64,000 bases of DNA from Mycobacterium sp. 1274761.0 (GTDB lineage: Bacteria; Actinomycetota; Actinomycetes; Mycobacteriales; Mycobacteriaceae), in contig NZ_LZMC01000042.1 in assembly GCF_001668615.1 (NCBI RefSeq), positions 33,621-97,620 on the forward strand, given 5' to 3'. Under the pieces are notes generated by a model. It did not search any database. It saw only the letters and a list, made by a program, of their open reading frames with translations, and was not told the origin of the DNA. The position numbers and the translations under genes were made by a program. Within the stretch, counting starts at the first letter, position 1; every line of letters begins with the position of its first letter. Below are positions 26,264 through 35,624 of this stretch, in pieces.

Positions 26264-28497
26264 CGGGTCTCCTGAATCTGGTCGGCGAACACATAGTCAT
26301 TGTGCTCACCGAGATTCGGGGCTCCGCGTTCGATCCGGGCCTCGTTGCGCCACATCCGCCACGACGGGCCGAGGACCGGTCGCTGACCCTCGAGGTGGTC
26401 GGACACGAAGCGGTATGCGCCGCGCTCCCAGAGCGACTCATCGGCGATGACGTCGAGCGCAGTCGCGCTCTTGGTGGCGGCCACGCCAGCGCGTCGCAAT
26501 CGTCGCGCGAGCTCGGCCGCATCGTGGGGCCGGGTGAGCTGATGGAGGTCACCGTCGCCGAGGACGTCGTGCAGTGCGCGTCGCTCGGCGTCGTCGGCCG
26601 CCGCGATGGTGATCCAGTCGCCGTCGGCGCACGGATAGCAGCCGTGCGGCGACAGGTCGCGGTGGCGGTTGCCGTCCGGCTCGAGCCGCTCACCGGTCAG
26701 CGCCTGCTCCACAACACAGTCACCGATCATCGACGTCAGCACCTCGACGGCAGAAACGTCGACGAACTGACCGTGTCCGGTGAGTTCACGGTGCAGAAGA
26801 GCGGCGATGGCCGCGAACGCGGCCGCGGCGCCGACGGTCGAGTCGCCGTAGCGCATGCTGGCGCCAAGCGGCGGGCCGTCCTCGTATCCCACGAGCGAGG
26901 CGAGGCCGGCCAGCGCGGCGAAGCACGGCGCATAGCCGGTTTGGTAGCCCAGGGGACCGTCGTTGCCCCACATCTTGATCGACACCGAGATGATGTCGGC
27001 CTTGATGGCCCGCAATGCGTCGTAGGAGAGCCCTTGCCGTTCCATGGCCCCGGGTCGCAGGTTGTTGATGACGATGTCGCTGCGGCTGATGAGCTCACGC
27101 AACCGGGCGGAGCCGGCGGGGGTCGTGATGTCGATGTCGACGCTGAGGATCTCGGGGTTGATGCTGAGGAAAAACGGGGCGTGGTCGATGTCGGTGCCGC
27201 CGTAGGCCCGCATCTCCTCGGGCCTTGTGGAGGTTTCGACCTTGATCACTTCGGCGCCAAGGAACGCCAGCAGTTTGCCCGCGTACGGGCCGGCCCATAC
27301 CTTGGTCAATTCGACGACCCGCACACCCTCCAGCGGTCCGCCCCGCGGTCTCTGCGGCGATTTCAGTTGCGGGGTGGTGACTCTGAGCCGTTGCCGCGGC
27401 GCAGGGCCAGCGAGCACTTCAGCCGTGTGCTGACCGAGAGCCGGTGCGCAGCTGCTGATTTCGGCCGGGGAAGCACTCAACAGATAGGGAACGCCTGCGT
27501 AGGCGGCGGCGCCCAGTACCGGGTGGGTGACGTCGCGAAAGAAGTTGCGGTGGCGGTACTGCGGCAGTGCCGGTAACTCGTCGACGGTGTGGACCGGAAC
27601 CAGCGGAACGCCGAGGCGCTGAGCCTGCTCGGCGACGGTGTGTCTGTCGTGGTCTGCAATCCACGGGGCGAAGCCGCGGTGAAACCGCGCTACCTTCTCG
27701 GGCGTCACCGAGAACTCCAGCCAGTCGTCGTCGAACTCGTCGAGCCACTGAGGGTGTCCCATCAGCTTCTTGAGCGCCACCCAGTGATAGCCGTTGGTCA
27801 TGTAGAGGTAGACATAGCCGTCGCGGCACGCGAAGAACGACGCCGGGCCCTGCTGGTCGTAGTCGTCGCGGGTGCCCTCGGGGGTGATCTCGCCGGTGAT
27901 GAAGCGGCCCAAAATGCAGTCGGTGCGCGAAACCAGCACCGCATGGGCGGAGATGTCGATGAATTCGCCTTGGCCGCGGTGCATCTGGGCGAACAGGCAC
28001 GACGCCACGCACAGCGCGGCGTCGAGGCCGGCTTCGTAATCGGCGAGGAACCGGCCGGGGCCCTTGAGGGGAGGTTTCATCGGGTCGGCGTGGCTGGGAG
28101 TGTGGTAGCCCCATCCACTGGCATGGAAGACGTTGATGGCTTTGGCGTTCCGCAGCTCATCGGGCGTGTCGTGGCCGAACGGCGTGATCGAGCAGACGAC
28201 GACGTCGGGGTGGCGCTTGGCGAGTTCGGCGGCCGACGCGTGATCGTCGATGACGGCATGTGCCGACGCAATGAGCACCTGTACGGCCTGATCGTCGGCG
28301 TCGAGTTCGACGGAGCGCTTGTTGGTGTTGAGATAGGCGAACACGCTGGGCGGGGTCATGGCCCGGGTGTGACTGCCGCACCCGGGCCGTTCGACCTTGA
28401 CCACGTCGGCGCCGAAGTCGGCGAGCAGCTTGCCGCAGTACTCGCCGGCCACGGATTCGGCAAGCTCGACGACGCGGAGTCCCTTCAGCGCAGACAC
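26260..28497 (-). CDS. Tandem-fused family III CoA transferase (CaiB/BaiF x2)
   Basis: A 745-residue protein made of two complete CaiB/BaiF modules: residues 1-360 (starting KGLRVVELAESVAGEYCGKLLADFGADVVKVERPG) and about 387-745 (EGVRVVELTKVWAGPYAGKLLAFLGAEVIKVE). Candidate catalytic aspartates are in FLADYEAGLD (first) and MRYGDSTVG (second). Family III enzymes normally work as interlocked homodimers, so the fusion may be a one-chain dimer with specialised halves. GTG at 28497 lies 4 bp after the preceding stop. It would move CoA to the acid produced by the upstream enzymes. Confidence 0.93.
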   Translation of the reverse strand: MSALKGLRVVELAESVAGEYCGKLLADFGADVVKVERPGCGSHTRAMTPPSVFAYLNTNKRSVELDADDQAVQVLIASAHAVIDDHASAAELAKRHPDVVVCSITPFGHDTPDELRNAKAINVFHASGWGYHTPSHADPMKPPLKGPGRFLADYEAGLDAALCVASCLFAQMHRGQGEFIDISAHAVLVSRTDCILGRFITGEITPEGTRDDYDQQGPASFFACRDGYVYLYMTNGYHWVALKKLMGHPQWLDEFDDDWLEFSVTPEKVARFHRGFAPWIADHDRHTVAEQAQRLGVPLVPVHTVDELPALPQYRHRNFFRDVTHPVLGAAAYAGVPYLLSASPAEISSCAPALGQHTAEVLAGPAPRQRLRVTTPQLKSPQRPRGGPLEGVRVVELTKVWAGPYAGKLLAFLGAEVIKVETSTRPEEMRAYGGTDIDHAPFFLSINPEILSVDIDITTPAGSARLRELISRSDIVINNLRPGAMERQGLSYDALRAIKADIISVSIKMWGNDGPLGYQTGYAPCFAALAGLASLVGYEDGPPLGASMRYGDSTVGAAAAFAAIAALLHRELTGHGQFVDVSAVEVLTSMIGDCVVEQALTGERLEPDGNRHRDLSPHGCYPCADGDWITIAAADDAERRALHDVLGDGDLHQLTRPHDAAELARRLRRAGVAATKSATALDVIADESLWERGAYRFVSDHLEGQRPVLGPSWRMWRNEARIERGAPNLGEHNDYVFADQIQETR

Positions 28498-28501
28498 GAA
28501 C

Positions 28502-29473
28502 TCACGGCTTGTTGCGGCCCGAGCGGCTCAGCCGCCACTCGGGTGGGAAGTTCAGGTCGTTGTCCTTCACCACGTTGTTGAGCCCCTTCTCGAAGGTGCC
28601 CTCGGTGAGGTCGACCTCGTTCTGCTGATCGTTCTGGATCATCGGCAGCATGCCCTCGACCATGCCCGTGAGCAGGCTGCCGAAGTATTCACCCTTGTGC
28701 TGCTTGTAGAGCTCGAGGAAGGTCTTCTGCACCGCGACGGTGTCGGTGGGGCGGGCCTTCGAGCATGCCAGCGCGTACTTCTCGGTTTCCTTCTCCAACT
28801 GATCGCGTGGCACGACGCTGTTGACGAAGCCGCAGTCGTACATTTCCTTGGCACTGAAAGGCCTTCCGGTGAACAGCATTTCAGAGAACTTGCGGAGGCC
28901 CATGGTCTCGGCCCACCACCATAGCCGCGGTCCCCATCCCACGTAGCGGAACGCGGGATGGCCGAACAGCGCGTCGTCGGATGAGATGACGAGGTCGGCG
29001 TCACCGGCCTGGTAGAAGTGCCACCCGTAGCAGTAGCCCTTCGCTTCGATGATGCTGATCTTGCGCAACTCCTGCAGCGGCCGGTTGCCCGCGCGGGCCT
29101 TGGCGTAGAAGTCGGTCACCGTCGACAGGTAGCGGTAGGACCCACCCGGTGGATAGCGCACGTCTTCGTCGTTGATGGCCAGCTCGTGCAGCAGCGGCAT
29201 GCCGGGGTTCTCCAGCATGCCGCGCTGCTCGGGCAGATCCCCGCCACTGCCGAAATCCTCGCCCTCCCCGCGGATCACGACGACCTTGACGTCGTCGTCC
29301 ACATTGCACTTGTGGATCAGGTCGGCGTAGTTCTGCCGCATGCCCAGCGTGGTCGAGTTCTGCGCTTCCGGCCGGTCGAAGGTGATGTAGGCGATCCGGT
29401 TCTTCTTGTCCTTCTCGAACTTGATGTACTGCTGCGCTTCCTTCTTCATTTCTTCGTAGTCGTAATCCGGCAT
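28502..29473 (-). CDS. Enoyl-CoA hydratase/isomerase family protein
   Basis: A 323-residue crotonase-fold protein starting MPDYDYEEMKKEAQQY after AAAGGGAG; a start 21 bp upstream is less well placed. The fold is seen in YITFDRPEAQNS, GEDFGSGGDL (oxyanion loop) and EAKGYCYGWHFYQAGDADLVI. The second loop is unusual: GYCYGWHF replaces the normal G-x-x-x-G-G-G, with a bulky Trp-His. It is longer than a standard hydratase (about 260), so it may catalyse a ring-opening or hydrolysis reaction. Confidence 0.88.
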   Translation of the reverse strand: MPDYDYEEMKKEAQQYIKFEKDKKNRIAYITFDRPEAQNSTTLGMRQNYADLIHKCNVDDDVKVVVIRGEGEDFGSGGDLPEQRGMLENPGMPLLHELAINDEDVRYPPGGSYRYLSTVTDFYAKARAGNRPLQELRKISIIEAKGYCYGWHFYQAGDADLVISSDDALFGHPAFRYVGWGPRLWWWAETMGLRKFSEMLFTGRPFSAKEMYDCGFVNSVVPRDQLEKETEKYALACSKARPTDTVAVQKTFLELYKQHKGEYFGSLLTGMVEGMLPMIQNDQQNEVDLTEGTFEKGLNNVVKDNDLNFPPEWRLSRSGRNKP

Positions 29474-29499
29474 GCCCGTCTCCCTTTGTCTCATCCTGG

Positions 29500-30336
29500 T
29501 TACTTGAGTAGACAGCCCGCATCAACGGGCAGCTGGACGCCTGTGACGTAACGTGATTCGTCAGAGGCGAAGAACAGTACGGCGTTGCTGATGTCCTCGG
29601 GCTCCACCCACGGCACCGGCAGCGTGTGCATCATCTGCGACACGGGCGCGAAATCCTCGGGGCCGGGACTCTCCTTGTCGGGGGCGAACAATCGGAAGGT
29701 CGCGTCGTTCAGTGCCATCGGCGTGTTCACCTGGGTCGGGTGCACCGAGTTGACGCGGATCGAGTAATGCCCCAACTCGACGGCGAAGGTGCGCATCAAA
29801 CCCACCACACCGTGTTTGGCGGCGATGTAGTGGCCGGTGTGTGGATGTGCCTTCATGCCGCCGACCGAGCTGGTCAAGATGATCGAGCCGCCGCGTCCGC
29901 CGGCAATGACATGCGGCACAGATGCTTTCACCGACTTCCACGCACCCGACAGGTTGACGTCGATCATGTCCTGCCAGATGCGCTCACCGATCTTGTGCAG
30001 CTTGTTTCCCGCATTGCCGATGCCCGCGTTGGCCACCACGATGTCGAGCCTGCCCAGCTCCGCCATACCAGCGTCGACGACGGCCTTCACCGCTTCGTAG
30101 TCGCGAACGTCGGCCTCCGAGGCGATGATTCGCCTGCCGGTCTTCTCGACCAATGCGACGGTTTCGGCGAGGTCGGCGGGAGTCGACGCGGGATACACCA
30201 CGTTGTCGATCGGCTTGCAGATGTCGAGCGCGATGATGTCGGCCCCTTCGGACGCCAGCCGCACGGCGTGGCTGCGACCTTGCCCGCGCGCCGCACCGGT
30301 GATGAATGCGACCTTGCCCTCGACGCGTCCCGTCAT
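29500..30336 (-). CDS. Mycofactocin-coupled short-chain dehydrogenase
   Basis: A 278-residue SDR carrying the signature of the mycofactocin-coupled family: VAFITGAARGQGRSHAVRLA followed by GADIIALDIC, and an insertion after the second strand (KPIDNVVYPASTPADLAET). Family members hold a non-exchangeable NAD that is recycled through mycofactocin. The catalytic residues are TSSVGG and Y-I-A-A-K. ATG at 30336 overlaps the P450 stop by 4 bp, so it probably oxidises the P450 product alcohol. Confidence 0.93.
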   Translation of the reverse strand: MTGRVEGKVAFITGAARGQGRSHAVRLASEGADIIALDICKPIDNVVYPASTPADLAETVALVEKTGRRIIASEADVRDYEAVKAVVDAGMAELGRLDIVVANAGIGNAGNKLHKIGERIWQDMIDVNLSGAWKSVKASVPHVIAGGRGGSIILTSSVGGMKAHPHTGHYIAAKHGVVGLMRTFAVELGHYSIRVNSVHPTQVNTPMALNDATFRLFAPDKESPGPEDFAPVSQMMHTLPVPWVEPEDISNAVLFFASDESRYVTGVQLPVDAGCLLK

Positions 30337-31538
30337 GACGTCACGGCCGGCATGGACTCCCAGCCGCGGACCGTCGACGTGGGGCTGAGCTCGGCATCGG
30401 TGAGGTCGACCTCCCACTCCGGGAAGCGGTTGAGGATCTCGTCGAGGGCGACGCGCCCCTCGAGACGGGCCAATGCGTTACCCAGGCAGAAGTGGGTGCC
30501 GATACCGAAGGCGAGGTGGCTTTGCGGTCGGCGGTGGATGTTGAACACCTCACTGTCCGCGCCGAACCGGCGCGGGTCGCGGTTGGCGGCACCGACGATC
30601 AGCATCATCGCGTTGCCAGCAGGCACGGTTTGACCGTAGTACTCCACATCGCGTGTCACGTAGCGACTGACATGCGGGGCGGGCGGCTCGAACCGCAGCA
30701 GTTCTTCGATCGCGGCGGGCAGCAGCGTGCGGTTGGCGACCAGATCGCGTCGCTGGTCGGGGTGCTCGGCGAGCACCTTGCCCGCCCAGCCCAGCAGCCG
30801 GGTGGTCGTTTCGCTGCCCGCGGTCGAGATCACCTGCAGGTACAGCAGCAGCTCGTCGCGGCCCAAGCGCCGGATCACGCCGGTTTCGTCGGCGAACTCG
30901 GCGGCCAGCAACTCGGTCATGATGTCATCGGACGGGTGCTCGGCGCGCCAGTCGATGTAAGAGGCAAATACTTCGCCGGTGGCGATGACAGCGTCGGGGT
31001 TCTCGGTCATCTTGCCGCCGCGCTCAGTGCGCAGTGTCGAGTCGCCGTGCTCTGAGACATACGCCTGGTCCGACTCGGGGATGCCGAGCAGCATGCCGAT
31101 GACCTTCATCGGCATCTGTGCGCCGAGGTCTTTGACGAAGTCGAACCGGCCCGTGCCGACCAACGGGTCCAGGCAGCGTGCGGTGAACTCGCGGATCTTC
31201 GGTTCCAGGGCGGCCACCTTGCGCGGTGTGAAGATCCGCGACAGCAGCTTGCGGTGGATGTTGTGGATCGGCGGGTCCTCGAAGATCAGTGTGCCCGACG
31301 GGATCTCCATGCCGGACTGGATGATCTCGAGCACCGCGCCGCGCGCTGAGCTGAACGTCTCGAAGTCGTGCAGGGCGGCGTCCACGTCGTCGTACCGGCT
31401 CAGCGCGAAGAAACCGTGCCGCTCATTGAAATAGAGAGGCGCTTCCTCGCGGATCCGGCGGAACATCGGGTACGGGTCCGCGTTGAGGTCGACGTCATAC
31501 GGGTCGTAATAGACGTCACTCCCGGCGCTTACAGTCAC
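30333..31538 (-). CDS. Cytochrome P450 (401 residues), first gene of unit
   Basis: Starts VTVSAGSDVYYDPYDVDLNADPYP from a GTG at 31538; the earlier in-frame starts add about 60 residues that no P450 needs and cross the adjacent promoter region. Motifs are I-helix TAGSETTT, ExxR EELLRF and heme loop FGIGTHFCLG with Cys351. The alcohol-type threonine pair and N-terminus place it apart from the others. It leads a leftward unit of P450, mycofactocin SDR, hydratase, CoA transferase, SDR and kinase-like protein. Confidence 0.94.
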   Translation of the reverse strand: MTVSAGSDVYYDPYDVDLNADPYPMFRRIREEAPLYFNERHGFFALSRYDDVDAALHDFETFSSARGAVLEIIQSGMEIPSGTLIFEDPPIHNIHRKLLSRIFTPRKVAALEPKIREFTARCLDPLVGTGRFDFVKDLGAQMPMKVIGMLLGIPESDQAYVSEHGDSTLRTERGGKMTENPDAVIATGEVFASYIDWRAEHPSDDIMTELLAAEFADETGVIRRLGRDELLLYLQVISTAGSETTTRLLGWAGKVLAEHPDQRRDLVANRTLLPAAIEELLRFEPPAPHVSRYVTRDVEYYGQTVPAGNAMMLIVGAANRDPRRFGADSEVFNIHRRPQSHLAFGIGTHFCLGNALARLEGRVALDEILNRFPEWEVDLTDAELSPTSTVRGWESMPAVTS

Positions 31539-31593
31539 AAGGCCCAGTGTTTCAGCGCCGGAACGCCTTCGGGCTGTTTGTACTCTCTGCTTA

Positions 31594-31668
31594 AAAGAAA
31601 GGCCGGTTGGCATGTCTGACATCGCTTTTAAGCCCGCACATGCACGGGCAGCGGCCATCGGCCGCCGC
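31594..31668 (+). pseudogene. Duplicated 5' end of an amidase gene
   Basis: The leader and first roughly 18 codons of the amidase at 32289 are present a second time here: AAAGAAAGG then an ATG at 31612 reading MSDIAFKPAHARAAAIGRR, against MEDIALQPAHVLAAAIRRG in the intact gene. After that the frame loses similarity. The copy lies just upstream of the secreted-protein gene at 31751, so that gene is bracketed by an amidase start fragment and the whole amidase. Confidence 0.6.
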
Positions 31669-31750
31669 GAGCCGGCCGACAATCTCGCCAATAGTGCGCC
31701 GCGGCGAACGCCCTGCCCCGACAATGAATGGACGGGCGTGAGGGGAGAGC

Positions 31751-32191
31751 ATGACGATCGTCAGAATTGCGGCATCGGCCGCGTTGACGGGGGTGGCGGC
31801 GTTAGCCGTCGCCGGGCCGGCGTACGCCGACAACTTCGAAGACGGCAAGTACATCGTTGTTCGCACCGCTGGACTCGCGCCAGGCCACCATCCTGGAGCG
31901 GCCGACGCAATGTGGACCGTCAGTTCCTGCGGACCCGGTTGCAAACAAGTCGACGGTGACATCGACATCAGTTGGCAAATGCATCTGGTGGACGGTCGCT
32001 GGACCGGCTCAACGCACAGAGCAGAAGCGGTCGACTGCAAGAACGGCACATGGGCCAGCGGCACGATGGTGCTGTCGCTGGATCCGCAGACGCTTCGCGG
32101 AAAGATCGTCAGTAGCTCGGATGGACCGGCTTGCGGCAGCCCGACCCCGATCACGGCGGGCACCGTGGACCTTCAAATGGGTCACGCCTAG
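31751..32191 (+). CDS. Small secreted mycobacterial protein
   Basis: A 146-residue protein with a signal peptide (MTIVRIAASAALTGVAALAV, cleavage after AYA). The mature part starts DNFEDGKYIVV and contains MWTVSSCGPGC, a pattern (G-x-Y ... W-x-[IV]-S-[ST]-x-C) shared with the secreted proteins at 33741 and 49309. Four cysteines could form two disulfides. No catalytic motif is seen. It stands between the truncated and complete amidase 5' ends. Confidence 0.8.
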   Translation: MTIVRIAASAALTGVAALAVAGPAYADNFEDGKYIVVRTAGLAPGHHPGAADAMWTVSSCGPGCKQVDGDIDISWQMHLVDGRWTGSTHRAEAVDCKNGTWASGTMVLSLDPQTLRGKIVSSSDGPACGSPTPITAGTVDLQMGHA

Positions 32192-32288
32192 CCAGGCGAA
32201 CCAACCAGCCGCCCTCAATGTCGCCGCCGCACAGGCGGTTTCATTCGCTGCTTTTCGTCCTGTTTGCTCGAGAGAAAGGGCAACCGGC

Positions 32289-33740
32289 ATGGAGGACATC
32301 GCTTTGCAGCCCGCACATGTGCTGGCAGCGGCCATCCGGCGCGGTGACGTATCGAGCCGCGAGTTGCTCGAGTACTACCTCGCCCGTGTCGAAGCAGTCA
32401 ACCCGCTAGTGAACGCCGTCGTCACCACAGACCCCGACGGGGCGCGCGGCGCCGCGGACGCCGCGGATGCCGAGTTGGCGCGCTGCGACGACATCGGTCC
32501 ACTGCACGGCGTGCCGATGACCGTCAAGGACACCTTCCAGACCGCGGGCATGCGGACCACCTGCGGGCTGCCCGCCTGGGATCACGTGCCAGAGGGGGAC
32601 GCCGAGGCGGTGCGACGGCTTCGCTGCGCCGGTGCGGTGATATTCGGCAAGACCAACACTCCCGCGCAGGCGGGGGACTGGCAGACGTACAACGCGATCT
32701 TCGGTACCACCAACAACCCGTGGGATACCGCGCGGACCACCGGCGGATCCTCGGGTGGCGCCGCGGCGGCGGTCGCGACCGGGATGACGGCTCTGGAGCT
32801 GGGCAGTGACATCGGCGGATCGATCCGCTTCCCGGCGAATTGGACCGGGGTCTGCGGACACAAGACGACGTGGGGCATCGTCTCGCAAGCGGGTCACTTG
32901 CCACCCGCCCCGGGCAGACTCGCCAGCACCGACCTCGCCGTCGTCGGTCCGTTGGCACGCGACGTCACCGACCTCGAGCTGGCCCTGGACGTGATCGCGG
33001 GCGCGGCGGGTGACGCCGCAGTCGGCTGGCGGTTAGAGCTTCCGCCGCCGCGCGCCACCGCGCTGGAGGATCTGCGGCTCGCGCTCTGGCTCGGTGACTC
33101 GGACTATCCCGTCGACGCCGAGGTGGCGACGGTCCTAGCTGCAGCAGCGGACGCGCTGCAGGCCGGCGGGGCGCGACTGGTCGATAAGCGGCCGGCCGTC
33201 GCGATGCCGGACGTGGTGCGGCTCTATCAGCAGTTTCTGTATCCGATCCTGCTATCCGGCATGGGGCAGCAGTCTTTCGACGGCATGGTGAAGCTGGCGG
33301 CCTCGCTGGCCGACGACGATGATCGGCCGTTGGCGCGCACGGCGCGCTTCGCTACGCAGCGCTACCGCGACTGGGCGTTTGCCACCGAGAAGCGGGAACA
33401 GCTTCGGGCTTTGATGGCGAACTACTTCGTCGACGTCGACGCGCTGCTCACCCCGGTGGCGATGGTGCCCGCAATCGCGCACGATCACCGCGAGCCGTTT
33501 ACCGACAGGGTGATCGAGGTCAACGGCGCGGTCCGGCCCTACACCGACCTGATGGCGTGGGTGGCGCTGGCGACGTTGGCGCATCTGCCGGCGACAGTGG
33601 TGCCGGTGGGCCGTACGGCGTCGGGCCTGCCGGTGGGGATGCAGATCATCGGCCCCTATCTCGAGGACCGGACGACACTTACTGCCGGTCGCCTGGTCGA
33701 GCAGGTGTTGGGAGGCTTCGTCGCACCACCCGGAGTATGA
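32289..33740 (+). CDS. Amidase (amidase-signature family)
   Basis: A 483-residue amidase beginning MEDIALQPAHVLAAAIRRG after AGAAAGGG. The Ser-cisSer-Lys triad is visible: Lys80 (MTVKDTF), Ser154 in TGGSSGG and Ser178 in SDIGGSIRFP. It hydrolyses an amide to an acid, which would suit an amide-bearing or nitrile-derived intermediate of the pathway. Its stop is directly adjacent to the stop of the convergent secreted-protein gene. Confidence 0.94.
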   Translation: MEDIALQPAHVLAAAIRRGDVSSRELLEYYLARVEAVNPLVNAVVTTDPDGARGAADAADAELARCDDIGPLHGVPMTVKDTFQTAGMRTTCGLPAWDHVPEGDAEAVRRLRCAGAVIFGKTNTPAQAGDWQTYNAIFGTTNNPWDTARTTGGSSGGAAAAVATGMTALELGSDIGGSIRFPANWTGVCGHKTTWGIVSQAGHLPPAPGRLASTDLAVVGPLARDVTDLELALDVIAGAAGDAAVGWRLELPPPRATALEDLRLALWLGDSDYPVDAEVATVLAAAADALQAGGARLVDKRPAVAMPDVVRLYQQFLYPILLSGMGQQSFDGMVKLAASLADDDDRPLARTARFATQRYRDWAFATEKREQLRALMANYFVDVDALLTPVAMVPAIAHDHREPFTDRVIEVNGAVRPYTDLMAWVALATLAHLPATVVPVGRTASGLPVGMQIIGPYLEDRTTLTAGRLVEQVLGGFVAPPGV

Positions 33741-34178
33741 CTACAACCGCTGCAGCGCGAACGTCCAGAACTGGGTTCCGGGAGGGCCGCCGAAGCAGCC
33801 GACGTCGTAGGTGGAATTGATCTCGCCGGCCAGCGTGACCTGGTTCCAGGTGTAAGTGTCGCGTGAGGGCAGCACCTGGCCGGGACAGCGCAGGCCGTCG
33901 GGTACGTCGACCACCAAGGTGTAGATGTCACCGTCGAGGTGTGCCTTGCCGCCGTACTCGTAGTAGTACTTCAGTCGGGATATGCCGTTGACGTCGACAC
34001 AGTCTGGCGATTTCTCCGGGATGCAGGTGGAAATCCACCACACCCACGACGCCCGGTCGTACCGGTTGGTGAGTAGGTCGTAATTGCCCAGTGTCATGAA
34101 CGCTTTGGCTGGTGGCGCGAACGTGAGCGCGCCGAGAGCGACCACGATCGCCGCGCTGATAGCAGTCAAACGTCTCAC
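33741..34178 (-). CDS. Small secreted mycobacterial protein
   Basis: A 145-residue protein from a GTG at 34178 with GGAGG eight bases upstream. Signal peptide VRRLTAISAAIVVALGALTF with cleavage after AKA. The mature part reads LGNYDLLTNRYDRASW and WISTC, and is related to the secreted proteins at 31751 and 49309. Four cysteines. Probably exported by Sec; function unknown. Confidence 0.82.
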   Translation of the reverse strand: MRRLTAISAAIVVALGALTFAPPAKAFMTLGNYDLLTNRYDRASWVWWISTCIPEKSPDCVDVNGISRLKYYYEYGGKAHLDGDIYTLVVDVPDGLRCPGQVLPSRDTYTWNQVTLAGEINSTYDVGCFGGPPGTQFWTFALQRL

Positions 34179-34244
34179 GATCGTCCCTCCTCGCCGCGCT
34201 ACAGGCTGTCTATCAAACCATTCGCCCAAGCCTTCGTCGGCGTT

Positions 34245-35621
34245 TCAGTCGATGACGGCGGCCTCTTTGCGCTCCGTAATCGGTCGCGCGAGTTCCTGCT
34301 CGTTGCAGATGCGCTGCAGTTTCTCCAGCGTCTCGTCCAGGCCCGGTCCCAGCGGCTTGCCGGGCGTGAACGTCGTCGGCAGGTGCTTCATGCCCTGGAT
34401 GACCCCGATGGTCTCGTAGTGCTCGGTGCCCTCGGGATCGCAGACATAATCCGGCATGCGGTCGAGCACGGCAGTCAGCATCGATTTGAACACCGTCCGC
34501 GCAACGTTGGACCCGACGCAGCGGTGCACACCGATACCGAAACTGAAGTGGCGGTTGCCTTTTCGGTCGAGGATGACTTCGTGGGGCTTCTCGAACACCG
34601 AGGGGTCGCGGTTGGCCATCGCCCAGGAAATCCACAGCCGCTCACCCTCTTTGAAGCGGGTGCCCTCGAACTCGACGTCGTCGGAGAACGTGCGGCCGTC
34701 GCCCGGGGCAGGGGTGAAGTAGCGCAGGAACTCTTCGGTGGCCGGGTTGAGCAGTTTGTCGCGTTCGCGGCTGAGCAACTCGCGCTGGCCCGGATTTTCC
34801 GACAACCACTCGAGCGCGTGCGCGGTCAACGCCGTCGTGGTGTCGAAGCCGCCGCCGATGATCAGGCCGAGGTTGCCGAGTATCTCCAGGTCGGGTGCGG
34901 GCTCGCCGTCGATCCGCAGCTGCAGGAGGGCGTTCACCAGGCCCGGCCGCGGATTCTCGCGGACCTCGTTCATGGTGTTGATCATGTCGATGCCCATCTG
35001 TCGGTTCATCTCGGCGACCCGGGGGGCATCGGGCGAATGCTCAGGGGTTGACACCGAAAGGTGAGCGGGTTCGCTGTACACCGGCCACTTCTTGAGCTCG
35101 ATGCCCATCATCGCCAGCGTGAGCACGGCCGGGACGATGTTGGCCAGATCGTCGACGAAGTCGATGTGGCCGGACTCGATTTTCTCGTCCAATGCCGCCC
35201 GCACGATTTCGTTGACGAACGGTTCCCACCGCTTGACTGCCGCGGGGGAGAGGTAGGGGTTGAGCGCGCCGCGGTAGAGGCTGTGCTCGGGCTCGTCCAT
35301 CTCGAGGATGCCGCCACGCACCACCGTGGCCCGCTGCGCCTTCGGAATCGTGATGCCCTGATACGGCGTCTCGCCCGTCAAATCATGGTGGTTGGACACC
35401 GCAGGGCAGCGGGCGAGCTCGAAGACTTCCTTGCTGCCCGCAGCGACCCAGTGCCCGTCGTAGGTGTCCGACCACGCCATCGGACACTTGGCCTGCATCT
35501 CTTCGGTGATCTTCTCGAACTGCAACCGGTACTCCGGCGTGTGGCGGTCGAAGTGATAGCGATTCTTCTTGCGCTCGCTGTCGGCGGCTGAGTCTTCGGC
35601 GAAGTCGTCGATGGTGGTCAA
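34245..35621 (-). CDS. Cytochrome P450 (458 residues)
   Basis: A long P450 read from a TTG at 35621, supported by GAGGAG six bases before it and by the 3-bp gap to the ferredoxin stop. The I-helix reads GGGFDTTT, with aspartate where others have glutamate; ExxR is EEFLRY; the heme loop is FGIGVHRCVG with Cys368. A C-terminal tail of about 40 residues (PGKPLGPGLDETLEKLQ onward) extends past the normal end. It is paired with the ferredoxin just upstream. Confidence 0.94.
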   Translation of the reverse strand: MTTIDDFAEDSAADSERKKNRYHFDRHTPEYRLQFEKITEEMQAKCPMAWSDTYDGHWVAAGSKEVFELARCPAVSNHHDLTGETPYQGITIPKAQRATVVRGGILEMDEPEHSLYRGALNPYLSPAAVKRWEPFVNEIVRAALDEKIESGHIDFVDDLANIVPAVLTLAMMGIELKKWPVYSEPAHLSVSTPEHSPDAPRVAEMNRQMGIDMINTMNEVRENPRPGLVNALLQLRIDGEPAPDLEILGNLGLIIGGGFDTTTALTAHALEWLSENPGQRELLSRERDKLLNPATEEFLRYFTPAPGDGRTFSDDVEFEGTRFKEGERLWISWAMANRDPSVFEKPHEVILDRKGNRHFSFGIGVHRCVGSNVARTVFKSMLTAVLDRMPDYVCDPEGTEHYETIGVIQGMKHLPTTFTPGKPLGPGLDETLEKLQRICNEQELARPITERKEAAVID

Positions 35622-35624
35622 CCT

